A stretch of DNA of 64,000 bases. Source: Vibrio splendidus (GTDB lineage: Bacteria > Pseudomonadota > Gammaproteobacteria > Enterobacterales > Vibrionaceae). The stretch is taken from assembly GCF_002873455.1 (NCBI RefSeq), contig NZ_MCUN01000046.1, positions 124,001 to 188,000 of the forward strand. The letters are read 5' to 3'. Below are positions 25,162-35,592 of this stretch, one piece after another. The notes beneath the pieces were generated by a model. It did no database searches. It was not told the DNA's origin and saw only the letters and a program-made list of their open reading frames with translations. Positions within the stretch are counted from its first letter, which is position 1; each line of letters begins with the position of its first letter. A program made the translations under genes and the position numbers.

Positions 25162-25710
25162 TTAACCCACCATCGCAATATGCGCTTGATGAAGGATGGC
25201 ATTTGCGTCAGTCATTCTATCGTGCATGACTTTAATCGAGTCTCCAAAGCGTAACCCTTTTGAAGGCGTTAAGAGGAACTCTTCTAAGTCTACAAATGCA
25301 CATAGGCTCGCACACTCTCCTACTTCCAATACAATGAAGTAACCAAGACTATGCTCGTTATTCATTTGTACAATATCCCCTTCTTGAGGATATTCATGGC
25401 CAGTGCCTTGTGAGTCGAAGAACCAGCTTTTAGGCTGTACAGGCTTATGGAAACGCTTTGCAGCCACACAATAAAGTGCAAGCTCTGCTTGGCGTGGCTC
25501 AGACAGTTCTAAGCCAGAAATTTGTTCTTTGAAGGTTTGGTAAGAAGATGCATCATCAACAGTGAATTCATTATCTTTAAAAGCGCAGTCCACCAGCTTA
25601 TTGCGGACCAGATTCGTTTTAAAAATCATATCCTCTCCGAGGTTTAGCATCAATGAACATTGCTGCTCATCGTAATACCAACTCCATGTATCGCTAGGTT
25701 TAAGCATCAT
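25162..25710 (-). CDS. zapC: Cell division protein ZapC
   Basis: 182 residues. The opening PSDTWSWYYDEQQCSLMLNLGEDM, the central PKSWFFDSQGTGHEYP and the closing SLCAFVDLEEFLLTPSKGLRFGDSIKVMHDRM are ZapC-specific. ZapC binds FtsZ and promotes lateral bundling of protofilaments at the division ring. Two adjacent ATG codons start the frame. It is next to pyrD on the same strand, as in E. coli, but a terminator separates them. Confidence 0.92.
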   Translation of the reverse strand: MMLKPSDTWSWYYDEQQCSLMLNLGEDMIFKTNLVRNKLVDCAFKDNEFTVDDASSYQTFKEQISGLELSEPRQAELALYCVAAKRFHKPVQPKSWFFDSQGTGHEYPQEGDIVQMNNEHSLGYFIVLEVGECASLCAFVDLEEFLLTPSKGLRFGDSIKVMHDRMTDANAILHQAHIAMVG

Positions 25711-25797
25711 TTCGTCTCACACTGTTGAACCATTCCATTAGGTAAAACGCAAAATTACCTTCAATTACAGTAATTTTACTGTGCGATAGGCAAAAAA

Positions 25798-25820
25798 AAA
25801 GAGGAAATGAATTCCTCTTT
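25798..25820 (-). terminator. pyrD terminator
   Basis: AAAGAGGAA / TTCCTCTTT with 5-nt loop and nine T on the minus strand, about 95 bp after the pyrD stop. Confidence 0.82.
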
Positions 25821-25915
25821 CTTATCGCTTTTCTCTACAACTCAGTGAGTTACAGTGTCTCTTTTAGTAAGACGGTGCCAGATTGTAGTCTTTGAACTAA
25901 GATCGTTTTTACGAA

Positions 25916-26926
25916 CTATAGATTTTTGACGATGTCGCCCACAAGGCCTGGACCTTTGTAGATGAAACCAGAGTAAACTTGTACAAGCTTAGCGCCCGCC
26001 ATCATTTTCTCTTTTGCAGCAACGTAAGAGTCAACGCCACCTACCCCGATGATCGGTAGTTGGTCACCCAGCTCTTCGTGAAGTTTGCGAACAACTTCAG
26101 TACTACGAGATTGAACTGGACGTCCACTTAGGCCACCCGCTTCGTCGCAATGCTTCATGCCTTCAACGATACTGCGATCAAGTGTCGTGTTAGTTGCGAT
26201 CACACCATCGATCTTATTTTTGATCAATGATTCGCAAATTTGGCTGATTTCGTCATCACTTAGATCCGGAGCGATCTTAAGAGCAAGCGGGACATATTTG
26301 CCATGCTTCGCTTCTAATTCAGATTGCTTGGTTTTTAGTTCAGACAACAGATCATCAAGTGCTTCGCCATATTGTAGCGAACGAAGTCCTGGAGTATTTG
26401 GTGAAGAGATATTTACCGCAATGTAACCTGCGTATTGGTATACCTTCTCCATACAGATAATGTAATCTTCTGCGCCCTTTTCAATTGGCGTGTCTTTGTT
26501 CTTACCAATATTGATACCTAAGATGCCGTCATAGTTCGACTTCTTAACATTCTCAATTAGGTTATCTACACCTAGGTTGTTAAAACCCATGCGATTGATA
26601 ATACCTTCAGCTTCAACAAGACGGAACAAACGAGGTTTATCGTTACCTGACTGTGGACGAGGAGTAACAGTCCCTACTTCTACGAAACCAAAACCCATTG
26701 CGCCAAATGCATCGATGCATTCACCGTTTTTGTCTAGGCCGGCTGCAAGGCCAACTGGGTTTTTAAAAGTAAGCCCCATGCACTCTACAGGTCGGTGAGG
26801 TAATTGTTGGCGATACAAAAGATCAATAGGCGTACCTGTGAAGCGTTTGAAATTTTGAATTGCAAGATCATGAGCCTTTTCGGCATCAAGTTGAAAAAAG
26901 CCAGTTCTGGCTAGACGGTAAAGCAT
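25916..26926 (-). CDS. pyrD: Dihydroorotate dehydrogenase, class 2 (quinone-linked)
   Basis: 336 residues. An N-terminal amphipathic segment (MLYRLARTGFFQLDAEKAHDLAI) docks the enzyme on the membrane to reach quinones. GLAAGLDKNGE, GTVTPRPQ, VNISSPNTPGLRSLQ with the catalytic serine region and IGVGGVDS are FMN/substrate blocks of class 2. It oxidises dihydroorotate in pyrimidine synthesis. A PurR-like box lies 130 bp upstream. Length is normal. Confidence 0.97.
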   Translation of the reverse strand: MLYRLARTGFFQLDAEKAHDLAIQNFKRFTGTPIDLLYRQQLPHRPVECMGLTFKNPVGLAAGLDKNGECIDAFGAMGFGFVEVGTVTPRPQSGNDKPRLFRLVEAEGIINRMGFNNLGVDNLIENVKKSNYDGILGINIGKNKDTPIEKGAEDYIICMEKVYQYAGYIAVNISSPNTPGLRSLQYGEALDDLLSELKTKQSELEAKHGKYVPLALKIAPDLSDDEISQICESLIKNKIDGVIATNTTLDRSIVEGMKHCDEAGGLSGRPVQSRSTEVVRKLHEELGDQLPIIGVGGVDSYVAAKEKMMAGAKLVQVYSGFIYKGPGLVGDIVKNL

Positions 26927-27055
26927 TGTGCCTCCGATAGAAAAAAGCGCCGTGTAAACGGGGCGATATTATTTACTTATTTACTCAACTATTCAATCTA
27001 TTACTGTCTGTAAGGGTAAGATAATCAAGTTTGCTAACGAATGAGGTTTATTATT

Positions 27056-27071
27056 AAGCAAACGTTACCGT
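27056..27071. promoter_or_regulatory. PurR-like operator upstream of pyrD
   Basis: AAGCAAACGTTACCGT fits the PurR pattern ANGCAANCGNTTNCNT at all fixed positions but one. E. coli pyrD is a PurR regulon member, which supports the reading. Confidence 0.5.
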
Positions 27072-27207
27072 TTCCTCTCGCGAACAGCCTATTTGACTAT
27101 CATTCATGTAACGAGCATAGGTTGACTCGACTAGGGATAAGCTAACTTGGACAAGCATAAGTGACTCAACGAAATAATTGGACACGTCATTTACTATTCA
27201 GCCAAAC

Positions 27208-27235
27208 GAAAAAGGCAGACCTAATGGCCTGCCCT
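27208..27235 (-). terminator. Glutamate dehydrogenase gene terminator
   Basis: Inverted repeat around AGGCAG-acctaatgg-CCTGCC, with TTTTT on the minus strand, about 30 bp past the stop at 27260. Confidence 0.75.
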
Positions 27236-27259
27236 TGTTTCTTTTCGTTTATCTAATCG

Positions 27260-30200
27260 CTAGTCTGTAGACATGCAGTTTAGATTCAATAGCATCAATT
27301 CACGTAGTGCCACTGAGAACTTAGCAAACTCATGAACCGAACCTACTTTGAATTCGTTCAAGATGCTTTCCCAACGATGTAAAGAAACAGAATTACTTTC
27401 CATCCAATCATCAAGCGCTTTAATCACGTCAATATCTGAAGCACAACCGCAGTTAAGCACCTGGCCAGTTAGTTGACGTTGTTGCCAATCCAGATCTTCT
27501 CTGAATGCTGCACGTGCCAGCGCTTGCCAGTTGTTGTCTACTGCTTGGCCATTGATTTGTTTCAAGAACCAGTGCAAAGACAAACGGTCACCAAGGTTGA
27601 AGTAAAGCTTAGACGTTTGTTGTACTGTTTTACCCGTTTCACGAGCCACTGTGGATATATCCAGTGCTGAGTACAAGCTAGACAAACGCGCGACTGAATT
27701 GGCCAACTCAGCGTTTACGCCTTGGTCAATCCATAACTGTGCCATTGCGTTATGCTCTTCTACTTCTGAAGCCACTAGATTTTCATCCAGTTTCTCTGTA
27801 ATAGTAAGAACATCACCTTGGTAAAGTTCAATCAGTGCTTTCACTGACTGTTTACCAGTACGGTTTCTTAGCAACCAACGAGCCAAACGACGAAGTGTAC
27901 GGCGAACATGGTAGATCAATTCATATTGAGCTTCAGAACTTGAAACGTTATCCAACTCACGGATGCTCTTCAGAACTTTACCAAGACCGTAGATTTCACG
28001 TGATGCCGCGTAAGCATTTGCAATATCAACGATATTTGCGCCAGTCTCTTCTTGCAGGCGAGTGACAAAGTTACAACCCATCTCGTTAACCATTTGGTTA
28101 GCCAGTGCCGTCGCGATGATTTCAGAACGTAGTGGATGGTTATCCATGTGCTGCGAGTAGTTACGACGTAACGCTGTTGGGAAGTATTGCATAAGCTGTT
28201 GAGCATGGAATTCATCATTAGCGATATCATCACTAACAAGATCTTCTTTAAGCACCATTTTTCCGTAAGCAACAAGTACAGAAAGCTCTGGTCTTGTTAG
28301 GCCTTGGCCCTGCTTCTCACGCTCAAGCAATGTTTCATCATCCGGGATGTATTCCAAACCACGATCTAAGTACCCTGCTTTTTCCATTGTATGAATAAAG
28401 CGGATTTGCTCTTTGACTAAGCCAACACCTTGATGCTCAGTAACCGAAATAGACTCAGCTTGGCAATATGCATCATCTAGTACGATTTCGCCAACTTCAT
28501 CTTCCATCGATTCAAGCACTTGGTTACGTTGCTTAACGGTTAGATCCCCATTAGACACCAAACCATTCAAGAAGATCTTAATGTTTACTTCGTTATCCGA
28601 ACAGTCTACACCGCCAACGTTATCAACAAAGTCGGTATTAACTCGGCCACCCGTAAGCGCGTATTCAATACGACCCAATTGAGTCATACCCAAGTTACCG
28701 CCTTCACCAACAACCTTAGCTTTCAGGTCACGACCATCGATACGGAGCACGTCGTTTGCACGGTCACCTACATCAGTATGAGTCTCGTTTGAAGACTTAA
28801 CGTATGTACCGATACCGCCATTCCAAAGAAGATCAACCTGCATAGACAAGATCGCTTTGATCAAGTCATTCGGTGCCATTGATGCTTTCTTGGTACCCAG
28901 CATTTTCTGAATTTCAGGCGTCAAAGGGATAGACTTCGCTCTACGAGAGAAGATACCACCACCTTGAGAGATAAGATCTTTGTTGTAATCTTCCCAGCTT
29001 GAGCGAGGCAGATTAAACAAGCGCTCACGCTCTACCCAGCTTGACGCTGATTCTGGATTCGGGTCAATGAAGATATGCATGTGGTTAAACGCAGCTTGCA
29101 TACGAATATGCTTAGACAACAGCATGCCGTTACCAAACACATCGCCCGCCATATCACCTACACCGATAGCGGTGAAGTCCGTTGTTTGACAGTTGATGCC
29201 CATTTCACGGAAGTGACGCTTAACAGATTCCCAACCACCTTTCGCGGTGATACCCATGGCTTTATGGTCGTAACCGTTTGAACCGCCAGAGGCAAATGCA
29301 TCGCCTAACCAGAAGTTGTATTCATCAGATACTGAGTTTGCTAGATCTGAGAACGTTGCTGTGCCTTTATCGGCAGCAACAACCAAGTACGGATCATCTT
29401 CATCGTGACGAACAACACTCTTAGGTGGGATAACCTCGCCTTCAATAATGTTGTCTGATACGTCTAATAGTGCACGAATGAAACGCTTGTAACAACGTTG
29501 ACCTTCAGCAAAAATTTCATCACGGCCAGACATCATGTGCTGACGCTTACAAACGAAACCACCTTTTGCACCAACCGGTACAATTACTGTATTCTTAACT
29601 TGTTGTGCTTTAACAAGGCCTAGAATCTCAGTACGGAAATCCTCTTGACGGTCTGACCAACGTAAACCACCACGAGCGACTTTACCGCCACGTAGATGTA
29701 CACCTTCAATGTCTGGTGCGTAAACGAAGATCTCAAACGCAGGAACCGGCGCTGGGATATCTGGAATCTCGCTTGGTCTCATTTTCAGAGCCAACCAAGG
29801 TTTAGACTGTTTGTTGTCGTCTAACTGATAGTAGTTAGTACGAAGCGTTGCTGTGATCATTTCCATGTAGCGACGAATGATACGATCATCATCCAAGCTT
29901 TCTACATGATCCAACTGTTCAGTGATCTTCTTAATAAGATCTTGTTGGCCTTTCGCGCTGCCCTTTAATTTAGGATCAAAACGCTTGCCGAATAAGCTCA
30001 CTAACCCTTTCGCTAGATCTGGGTAATGAGACAATGTGTCTTCAATGTATTGTTGGCTGAATGGGAAACCAACTTGGCGCATGTAACGCGCATATGCACG
30101 TAATATTGAGATTTCACGGCCTGAAAGACCAGCACCCAGCACTAAGCGGTTGAAGCCATCGCTGTCTAACTCACCCGCCCAAATCGCAGCAAAGGCTTGT

Positions 30201-32101
30201 TGGAATAGATCGCGAGCTTCACGAAGATCAATCGTCTTGTCACTCTTATGCAGCATCGAGAAATCAAGGATCCAATAAGTCACCCCATTGGTCTTGCGCA
30301 CTTCATAAGGTGATTCACCAATAACGCGCAGGCCAAAGTTTTCAAGCATTGGCATAACATCAGACAGGTGAATCGGCTCATCACTGTGATAGAACAACTT
30401 CAAACGAACAGCTTTAGAGTCTGCCGCCTCTTCTTGAGGACGGTAGAAAAGCATACCAAGTTTGTTATCTTCACTTAGTGCTTCTAGACGCTCGATGTCT
30501 GCAACAGCAGAACCTGGCATCATGTCTTCTTTGTACGAGCGTGGGAATGCACGCATGTACTCTTTCGATAACGGAAGACCTTTGCTCTCACCGAAGTTTG
30601 CAACGATTGATTCAGACAGGCGGTCATCCCACGTAGACGATACTTCCATTAAATTTTGCTCAATTGTTTTCACGTCCACATCCATGTTGTTGTTATCAAC
30701 ACGAACAATATAGTGCGTTCTTGCCAGTGGGCTTTCAGAGAAGTAAGTCGTGAATTCAACTTCTTCTTCGCAGCCAAAGTATTGCTTCAAGATACGCTGC
30801 GTTTGACGACGAAGTTCGGTGTTGTAACGATCTTTTGTTACGTAAACCATACAGCTGAAGAAACGGCCAAATGGGTCTTTGCGAACAAACAAACGCAGAA
30901 GATCGCGATCTTGCATTTGAACTACGCCCGTACCGACTTCAAGTAACTCTTCTTCTCGAGCTTGAAGCAGTTCATCACGTGGGTAGTTTTCTAGAATATT
31001 GTGCAGTGCTTTGTAAGAATATGAACCCTTACGGTAACCACTTGCATCTAAGATACGCTCTACTTTCTCGCGAACCAGTGGAATGGTTTCAACGGTTTGG
31101 TTATAAACAGCAGAAGTATAAAGACCCGTAAAGCGGTGCTCACCGATTACCTTGCCGTTTTTATCAAACTTCTTGATGCCGATGTAATCGTTGTAAGCTG
31201 GACGGTGGATGCGTGAAGCCGTGTTGCCCTTTGTTACGATCAATACATACGGTTTTTTCGCTTCTAAGCGCGCCGAGTCAGAAAACTCAGACAGCTTAAC
31301 GTTACGTACGCGATCTGAATTCGCAAACAAACCAAGACCTTGCTCATTGGTCGGTTGCAGTTCAGTGTCGCCGTTAACGGAAACAAGGTCATATTCCTTA
31401 TAACCCATGAATGTGAAGTTGTGTTCGCCTAACCAACGAAGAAACGCTAGCGTCTCATCAAAACGTTGGCTGTCTACTGGGATGTTCTCTTTTTGTTTTT
31501 CGACTTGATTCGTTACTTCTTCAAGTCTTTCAACCATCTTCAACCAATCGTTCACAACTAAGTCAGTATCGGTAAAGATATCTAGCAGTTCCGTTTTAAG
31601 CGCTGCCATTTCAGATTTACTGCTAAGACGGTCAACTTCAATATGGAAAAGCGATTGGAATGCACCTTCATTGTTACTTACCCCAACAACACTCCCCTTA
31701 TCAGAACGTGAGATTTGTGTTGGGTTATGAAGCATAAGGTGAGAAGAGAGATCGAGGCGAGTTAATGCCATTTTTACAGAATCAACGAGGAATGGGCTAT
31801 CTGGTACCACTATCTCAACGATGGTGTGAGTCGATTGCCAACCCTGGCGGCTCACTGTCGGGTTAAAAACGCGGACAGAAATTTCGCCGGCTTTCTTTTC
31901 ATTGATGTGATGCCATAAGCTAACTACAGCACCGTATAAATCGGATTCGTTTCTCTGAGTTAGGTCGTCGTGAGAAACGTTACTAAACAAGTGTTGAGCA
32001 AGTTGAGTTACGAGAGGTCGATGAGCAAGGTCAAGTTTGTCTTGAATCAGTTTGTACACTTTTTCAAGTAAAACTGGAACCACAGTTTCACGTGCGGTCA
32101 T
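27260..32101 (-). CDS. Large NAD-specific glutamate dehydrogenase (180-kDa class)
   Basis: About 1613 residues. A long N-terminal regulatory region with ACT-like segments precedes the catalytic part, marked by ARGGLRWSDRQEDFRTEILGL, VPVGAKGGFVCKRQ with the lysines of the active site, and the nucleotide-binding region around VVGEGGNLGMTQLGRIEYAL. A C-terminal helical extension ends it. It deaminates glutamate to 2-oxoglutarate with NAD, a catabolic role. The frame opens at TTG 32116, but GGAG is 7 nt before the ATG at 32101, giving MTARETVVPVLLEKVY. Confidence 0.95.
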   Translation of the reverse strand: MTARETVVPVLLEKVYKLIQDKLDLAHRPLVTQLAQHLFSNVSHDDLTQRNESDLYGAVVSLWHHINEKKAGEISVRVFNPTVSRQGWQSTHTIVEIVVPDSPFLVDSVKMALTRLDLSSHLMLHNPTQISRSDKGSVVGVSNNEGAFQSLFHIEVDRLSSKSEMAALKTELLDIFTDTDLVVNDWLKMVERLEEVTNQVEKQKENIPVDSQRFDETLAFLRWLGEHNFTFMGYKEYDLVSVNGDTELQPTNEQGLGLFANSDRVRNVKLSEFSDSARLEAKKPYVLIVTKGNTASRIHRPAYNDYIGIKKFDKNGKVIGEHRFTGLYTSAVYNQTVETIPLVREKVERILDASGYRKGSYSYKALHNILENYPRDELLQAREEELLEVGTGVVQMQDRDLLRLFVRKDPFGRFFSCMVYVTKDRYNTELRRQTQRILKQYFGCEEEVEFTTYFSESPLARTHYIVRVDNNNMDVDVKTIEQNLMEVSSTWDDRLSESIVANFGESKGLPLSKEYMRAFPRSYKEDMMPGSAVADIERLEALSEDNKLGMLFYRPQEEAADSKAVRLKLFYHSDEPIHLSDVMPMLENFGLRVIGESPYEVRKTNGVTYWILDFSMLHKSDKTIDLREARDLFQQAFAAIWAGELDSDGFNRLVLGAGLSGREISILRAYARYMRQVGFPFSQQYIEDTLSHYPDLAKGLVSLFGKRFDPKLKGSAKGQQDLIKKITEQLDHVESLDDDRIIRRYMEMITATLRTNYYQLDDNKQSKPWLALKMRPSEIPDIPAPVPAFEIFVYAPDIEGVHLRGGKVARGGLRWSDRQEDFRTEILGLVKAQQVKNTVIVPVGAKGGFVCKRQHMMSGRDEIFAEGQRCYKRFIRALLDVSDNIIEGEVIPPKSVVRHDEDDPYLVVAADKGTATFSDLANSVSDEYNFWLGDAFASGGSNGYDHKAMGITAKGGWESVKRHFREMGINCQTTDFTAIGVGDMAGDVFGNGMLLSKHIRMQAAFNHMHIFIDPNPESASSWVERERLFNLPRSSWEDYNKDLISQGGGIFSRRAKSIPLTPEIQKMLGTKKASMAPNDLIKAILSMQVDLLWNGGIGTYVKSSNETHTDVGDRANDVLRIDGRDLKAKVVGEGGNLGMTQLGRIEYALTGGRVNTDFVDNVGGVDCSDNEVNIKIFLNGLVSNGDLTVKQRNQVLESMEDEVGEIVLDDAYCQAESISVTEHQGVGLVKEQIRFIHTMEKAGYLDRGLEYIPDDETLLEREKQGQGLTRPELSVLVAYGKMVLKEDLVSDDIANDEFHAQQLMQYFPTALRRNYSQHMDNHPLRSEIIATALANQMVNEMGCNFVTRLQEETGANIVDIANAYAASREIYGLGKVLKSIRELDNVSSSEAQYELIYHVRRTLRRLARWLLRNRTGKQSVKALIELYQGDVLTITEKLDENLVASEVEEHNAMAQLWIDQGVNAELANSVARLSSLYSALDISTVARETGKTVQQTSKLYFNLGDRLSLHWFLKQINGQAVDNNWQALARAAFREDLDWQQRQLTGQVLNCGCASDIDVIKALDDWMESNSVSLHRWESILNEFKVGSVHEFAKFSVALRELMLLNLNCMSTD

Positions 32102-32329
32102 AGTCACACTCCACAATTAGAATTATATTTTATTATTAGGGGGCTTACTTAAGCTGGTGTTTGAATTGAGCCGTTAAGCTCTTTCCTACTAACGAGTTAA
32201 GCAAAGGTAATGCATTCATTTATTGTAAAAGCATTATTGAGAAATAGTTAATTGTTTTGGAGGTGGTAGGAGGTGAAATGTTTGATTATGTGATTAAGAT
32301 TCCTTTTAACTCACTAGGCACGCCAAGGT

Positions 32330-32548
32330 TTACAGAGCTTCTAACTTAATAAACTTATTTTTTTGGTCAGTTGTCAGTCTAAACTGCCCTCTAACCCCTA
32401 TTTGTGTAAGAAATGGTCTGAACCGAGTTGCAGGTAACTGTAAACGTAATCCAGTTGTTGTGATCACTTGGACTTTACTTGCCGCACCAGAATAGCTGGC
32501 CAAAAACTGCTGATATGAGATGTTAAGTTGGAAAATATAGCGATTCAT
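32330..32548 (-). CDS. DUF2835 family small protein
   Basis: 72 residues starting MNRYIFQLNISYQQFL, then YSGAASKVQVITTTGLRLQLPATRFRPFL and GQFRLTTDQKNKFIKLEAL, the full DUF2835 pattern. The open frame extends 14 codons upstream (32590), but AGGT precedes the ATG at 32548 and the family starts there. Found between the NAD-GDH and pepN genes in vibrios. Function unknown. Confidence 0.82.
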   Translation of the reverse strand: MNRYIFQLNISYQQFLASYSGAASKVQVITTTGLRLQLPATRFRPFLTQIGVRGQFRLTTDQKNKFIKLEAL

Positions 32549-32767
32549 ACGATACCTGTATAAACATACAGTGCCGGTATTTTTTGGCACTTAACGATGT
32601 CTGAATGTGAAACTGAGCTTGAAACTGCTCTAGCTTATCGAAAATTCGATGAACCAGAAACAAAAAATCAGCGGCAGAGATTCTCTACCACTGATGACTT
32701 TTCGTTATTAATAAACAGGTTCTAGCAAACCGCTTATTAGCAAATAGTTACGTGAATGATCGCGAAC

Positions 32768-35374
32768 TTAAGCCTCGAGTGCTTTCGTCACTTTCTCAAA
32801 TAAGTCTTTTGCTAGGTTGTCCATGTTCTTTAACGTCTCAAGTTCTTTTCTGATCAGAACTTGACGGGCATCGTCGTACTTACGGAACTTAAGTAGAGGG
32901 TCAATCAAACGAGAAGCCACTTGCGGGTTGCTGCTGTTCAGCTCACGTAGGATCTCACCAGCAAACGCATAACCTTGTCCTGACTTGTCGTGGAACTGAA
33001 CCGGGTTCATGTTTAAGAACGAACCAACCAAGTTACGAGTACGGTTCGGGTTCTTCAAACTGAACGCTTGGTGTGACATAGACGCCTTAATCACCTCAAG
33101 TGCGTTTGAACTCGGGTTTGTTCCTTGAAGAGCAAACCATTTGTCCATGACAAGACCATCGTGTTTCCACTTGTCACTGTAATCCGCCATTAAAGTTTCA
33201 CGACATGGGAGTTGTGCACTGTTCGCCGCGCCCATTGCTGCCATGGTGTCTGTCATGTTGTTCGCTTGCTGATACATAGCAACAACCAAGTCATTCCCCT
33301 GCTCAGTAAAAGCTAAGTAACTTAGACAAACTTTACGCAGAGTTCGCTTACCAATTGAATCGTGGTCGATCGTGTATTCTGTCAACGCGTTGCTGTGGTA
33401 AACCGCAGAAAGTTCATCTTCGAGCTCTTTCGCTAGCATCACTTTCATCGCTTTCAATACAGATGCAACAGCATCGATATCGACACGCTCATACCAACCT
33501 GACACTTCATTATGACTTGGTAGAGAAAGCATCTCTGCAATAAACGCAGGCTCTAAAGAATCACTAAGCAGTACGCCACGGAATGCATCAACAACAGAAG
33601 CTGAAAGTTCAAACGCTTGACCTTGTTGAATTTTTTCAACGTTACTGCGGATGTACTTAGCCAATAGCATTTGACCTGCATCCCAGCGAGAAAACTCATT
33701 GCGAGCATTAACCATCAAGAAGATCAGCTCTTCGTCTGAATAGTTGTATTCAAGTTTCACTGGCGCAGAAAACTCACGCAGCAGAGATGGAACTGGTTGC
33801 TCGTTTACATTCTCAAACACAAACGTTTGTTCCGCTTCTTTCACATCTAATACATTGTGAACTGGCTGACCGTTACATTGTAACCCAATCACGTCACCCG
33901 ACGCTGCGTATAGTTCGATGTCTAGAGGAATATGCAGAGCCTGTTTTTCGGTTTGCTCATGAGTTGCCGCTGTTACTTGGCGAGTCGTTAACGTGTACTC
34001 TTTTTTCTCTGCGTCGTAATGGCTTTCAACAGACAGCGTCGGCGTACCAGACTGGCTGTACCATAAACGGAACTGAGAAAGATCAACACCCGATGCATCT
34101 TCCATTGCCGTTACGAAGTCTTCACATGTTGCCGCCGTGCCATCGTGACGTTCAAAGTACAGCTTCATGCCTTTTTGGAAACCGTCTTCACCCAACAATG
34201 TGTGGATCATTCGGATCACTTCACTGCCCTTTTCGTATACCGTCAATGTGTAGAAGTTATTCATTTCTATCACTTTTTCTGGGCGAATTGGGTGAGACAT
34301 TGGGCTCGCATCTTCAGCAAATTGTGGACCGCGTATAGTTCGAACATTATTGATACGGTTTACTGCGCGAGAACCAAGATCAGAAGAGAACTCTTGATCA
34401 CGGAATACCGTTAAACCTTCTTTCAAGCTCAACTGGAACCAATCACGACAAGTGACTCGGTTACCTGTCCAGTTATGGAAATATTCGTGACCAATGACTG
34501 CTTCAATACCTAGGTAGTCAGTATCGGTTGCTGTTTGGTCATTCGCTAAAACGAACTTAGAGTTAAATACGTTCAGGCCTTTGTTTTCCATCGCGCCCAT
34601 GTTGAAGAAATCAACGGCCACGATCATGTAGATGTCTAAGTCGTACTCGAGGTTGAAACGCTCTTCGTCCCACTTCATTGAGTTAATCAAAGAAACCATC
34701 GCGTGGCTTGCGCGGTCGAGGTTGCCTTTGTCGACAAAAATTTCTAGGTCAACATTACGACCAGATTGTGTGGTGTATGCGTCACGAAGTACATCGAAGT
34801 CACCCGCAACTAAAGCAAACAGGTATGCAGGTTTTGGATGTGGGTCTTGCCACTTCACCCAGTGACGGCCGTTTTCAGCTTCACCTTCGTCTACTCGGTT
34901 ACCGTTACTGAGTAGGAATGGATTCTCTGCTTTATCTGCGATCACCGTTGTCGTGAATTTCGCCAACACATCTGGGCGATCCATGTAATATGTAATACGG
35001 CGGAAACCTTCAGCTTCACATTGAGTACAGAACGCACCACCCGACTTGTACAAGCCTTCAAGAGCACTGTTCCCCTCAGGGTTAACTTCAGTCACGATCG
35101 TTAGCGTAAATTCTTTCGGAAGATCATTCAAAGTAAGTAGAGTTTCAGACTGTTCGAACTGCGTCCATTCCGTACCTTCTACCAAAACAGACACCAACTT
35201 CAAGCCTTCACCATCAAGTACTAATGTCGAGCTTTCTTTCTCCTGCTTAACACTAGAAACAGCGGTAATGATAGATGCCGAATCGTACAAATCGAAAGTA
35301 AGATCGATTTCAGAAATAGTATGAGATGGTGATTGATAATCTTTACGATATTTGGCTTGAGGTGTATGTGCCAT
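32768..35374 (-). CDS. pepN: Aminopeptidase N (M1 metallopeptidase)
   Basis: 868 residues, cytosolic. GAMENKGLN (exopeptidase motif) and the zinc site HEYFHNWTGNRVTCRDWFQL with the distal glutamate in LKEGLTVFRDQEF, at about residue 295-320, define an M1 peptidase. The C-terminal helical domain is complete. It removes N-terminal residues from peptides in the last step of protein turnover. Length matches E. coli PepN (870). Confidence 0.97.
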   Translation of the reverse strand: MAHTPQAKYRKDYQSPSHTISEIDLTFDLYDSASIITAVSSVKQEKESSTLVLDGEGLKLVSVLVEGTEWTQFEQSETLLTLNDLPKEFTLTIVTEVNPEGNSALEGLYKSGGAFCTQCEAEGFRRITYYMDRPDVLAKFTTTVIADKAENPFLLSNGNRVDEGEAENGRHWVKWQDPHPKPAYLFALVAGDFDVLRDAYTTQSGRNVDLEIFVDKGNLDRASHAMVSLINSMKWDEERFNLEYDLDIYMIVAVDFFNMGAMENKGLNVFNSKFVLANDQTATDTDYLGIEAVIGHEYFHNWTGNRVTCRDWFQLSLKEGLTVFRDQEFSSDLGSRAVNRINNVRTIRGPQFAEDASPMSHPIRPEKVIEMNNFYTLTVYEKGSEVIRMIHTLLGEDGFQKGMKLYFERHDGTAATCEDFVTAMEDASGVDLSQFRLWYSQSGTPTLSVESHYDAEKKEYTLTTRQVTAATHEQTEKQALHIPLDIELYAASGDVIGLQCNGQPVHNVLDVKEAEQTFVFENVNEQPVPSLLREFSAPVKLEYNYSDEELIFLMVNARNEFSRWDAGQMLLAKYIRSNVEKIQQGQAFELSASVVDAFRGVLLSDSLEPAFIAEMLSLPSHNEVSGWYERVDIDAVASVLKAMKVMLAKELEDELSAVYHSNALTEYTIDHDSIGKRTLRKVCLSYLAFTEQGNDLVVAMYQQANNMTDTMAAMGAANSAQLPCRETLMADYSDKWKHDGLVMDKWFALQGTNPSSNALEVIKASMSHQAFSLKNPNRTRNLVGSFLNMNPVQFHDKSGQGYAFAGEILRELNSSNPQVASRLIDPLLKFRKYDDARQVLIRKELETLKNMDNLAKDLFEKVTKALEA

Positions 35375-35592
35375 GACGGGTTCCTTTTGATCGTTATACG
35401 TAATTATATTTTAACTGTATATATCTAAAGGTTGAGCGCCAAGAACACAAGAGGATTATTGAAAAAAGGAGGCATTACAGGAAAATGCCTCCATGTTTTG
35501 CTATTTTATCAATCAAATCAGACAGGAACGGCTAAGAAATGAACTGTGAACCATATTATCAACGAACCCGACTTTATAGCGAGATAAGGTGC

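Noticed and set aside
33787..34338. Plus-strand frame of 183 codons inside pepN
   Set aside because: Antisense shadow of the well-conserved aminopeptidase; Cys/His-rich composition is an artefact of the other frame.
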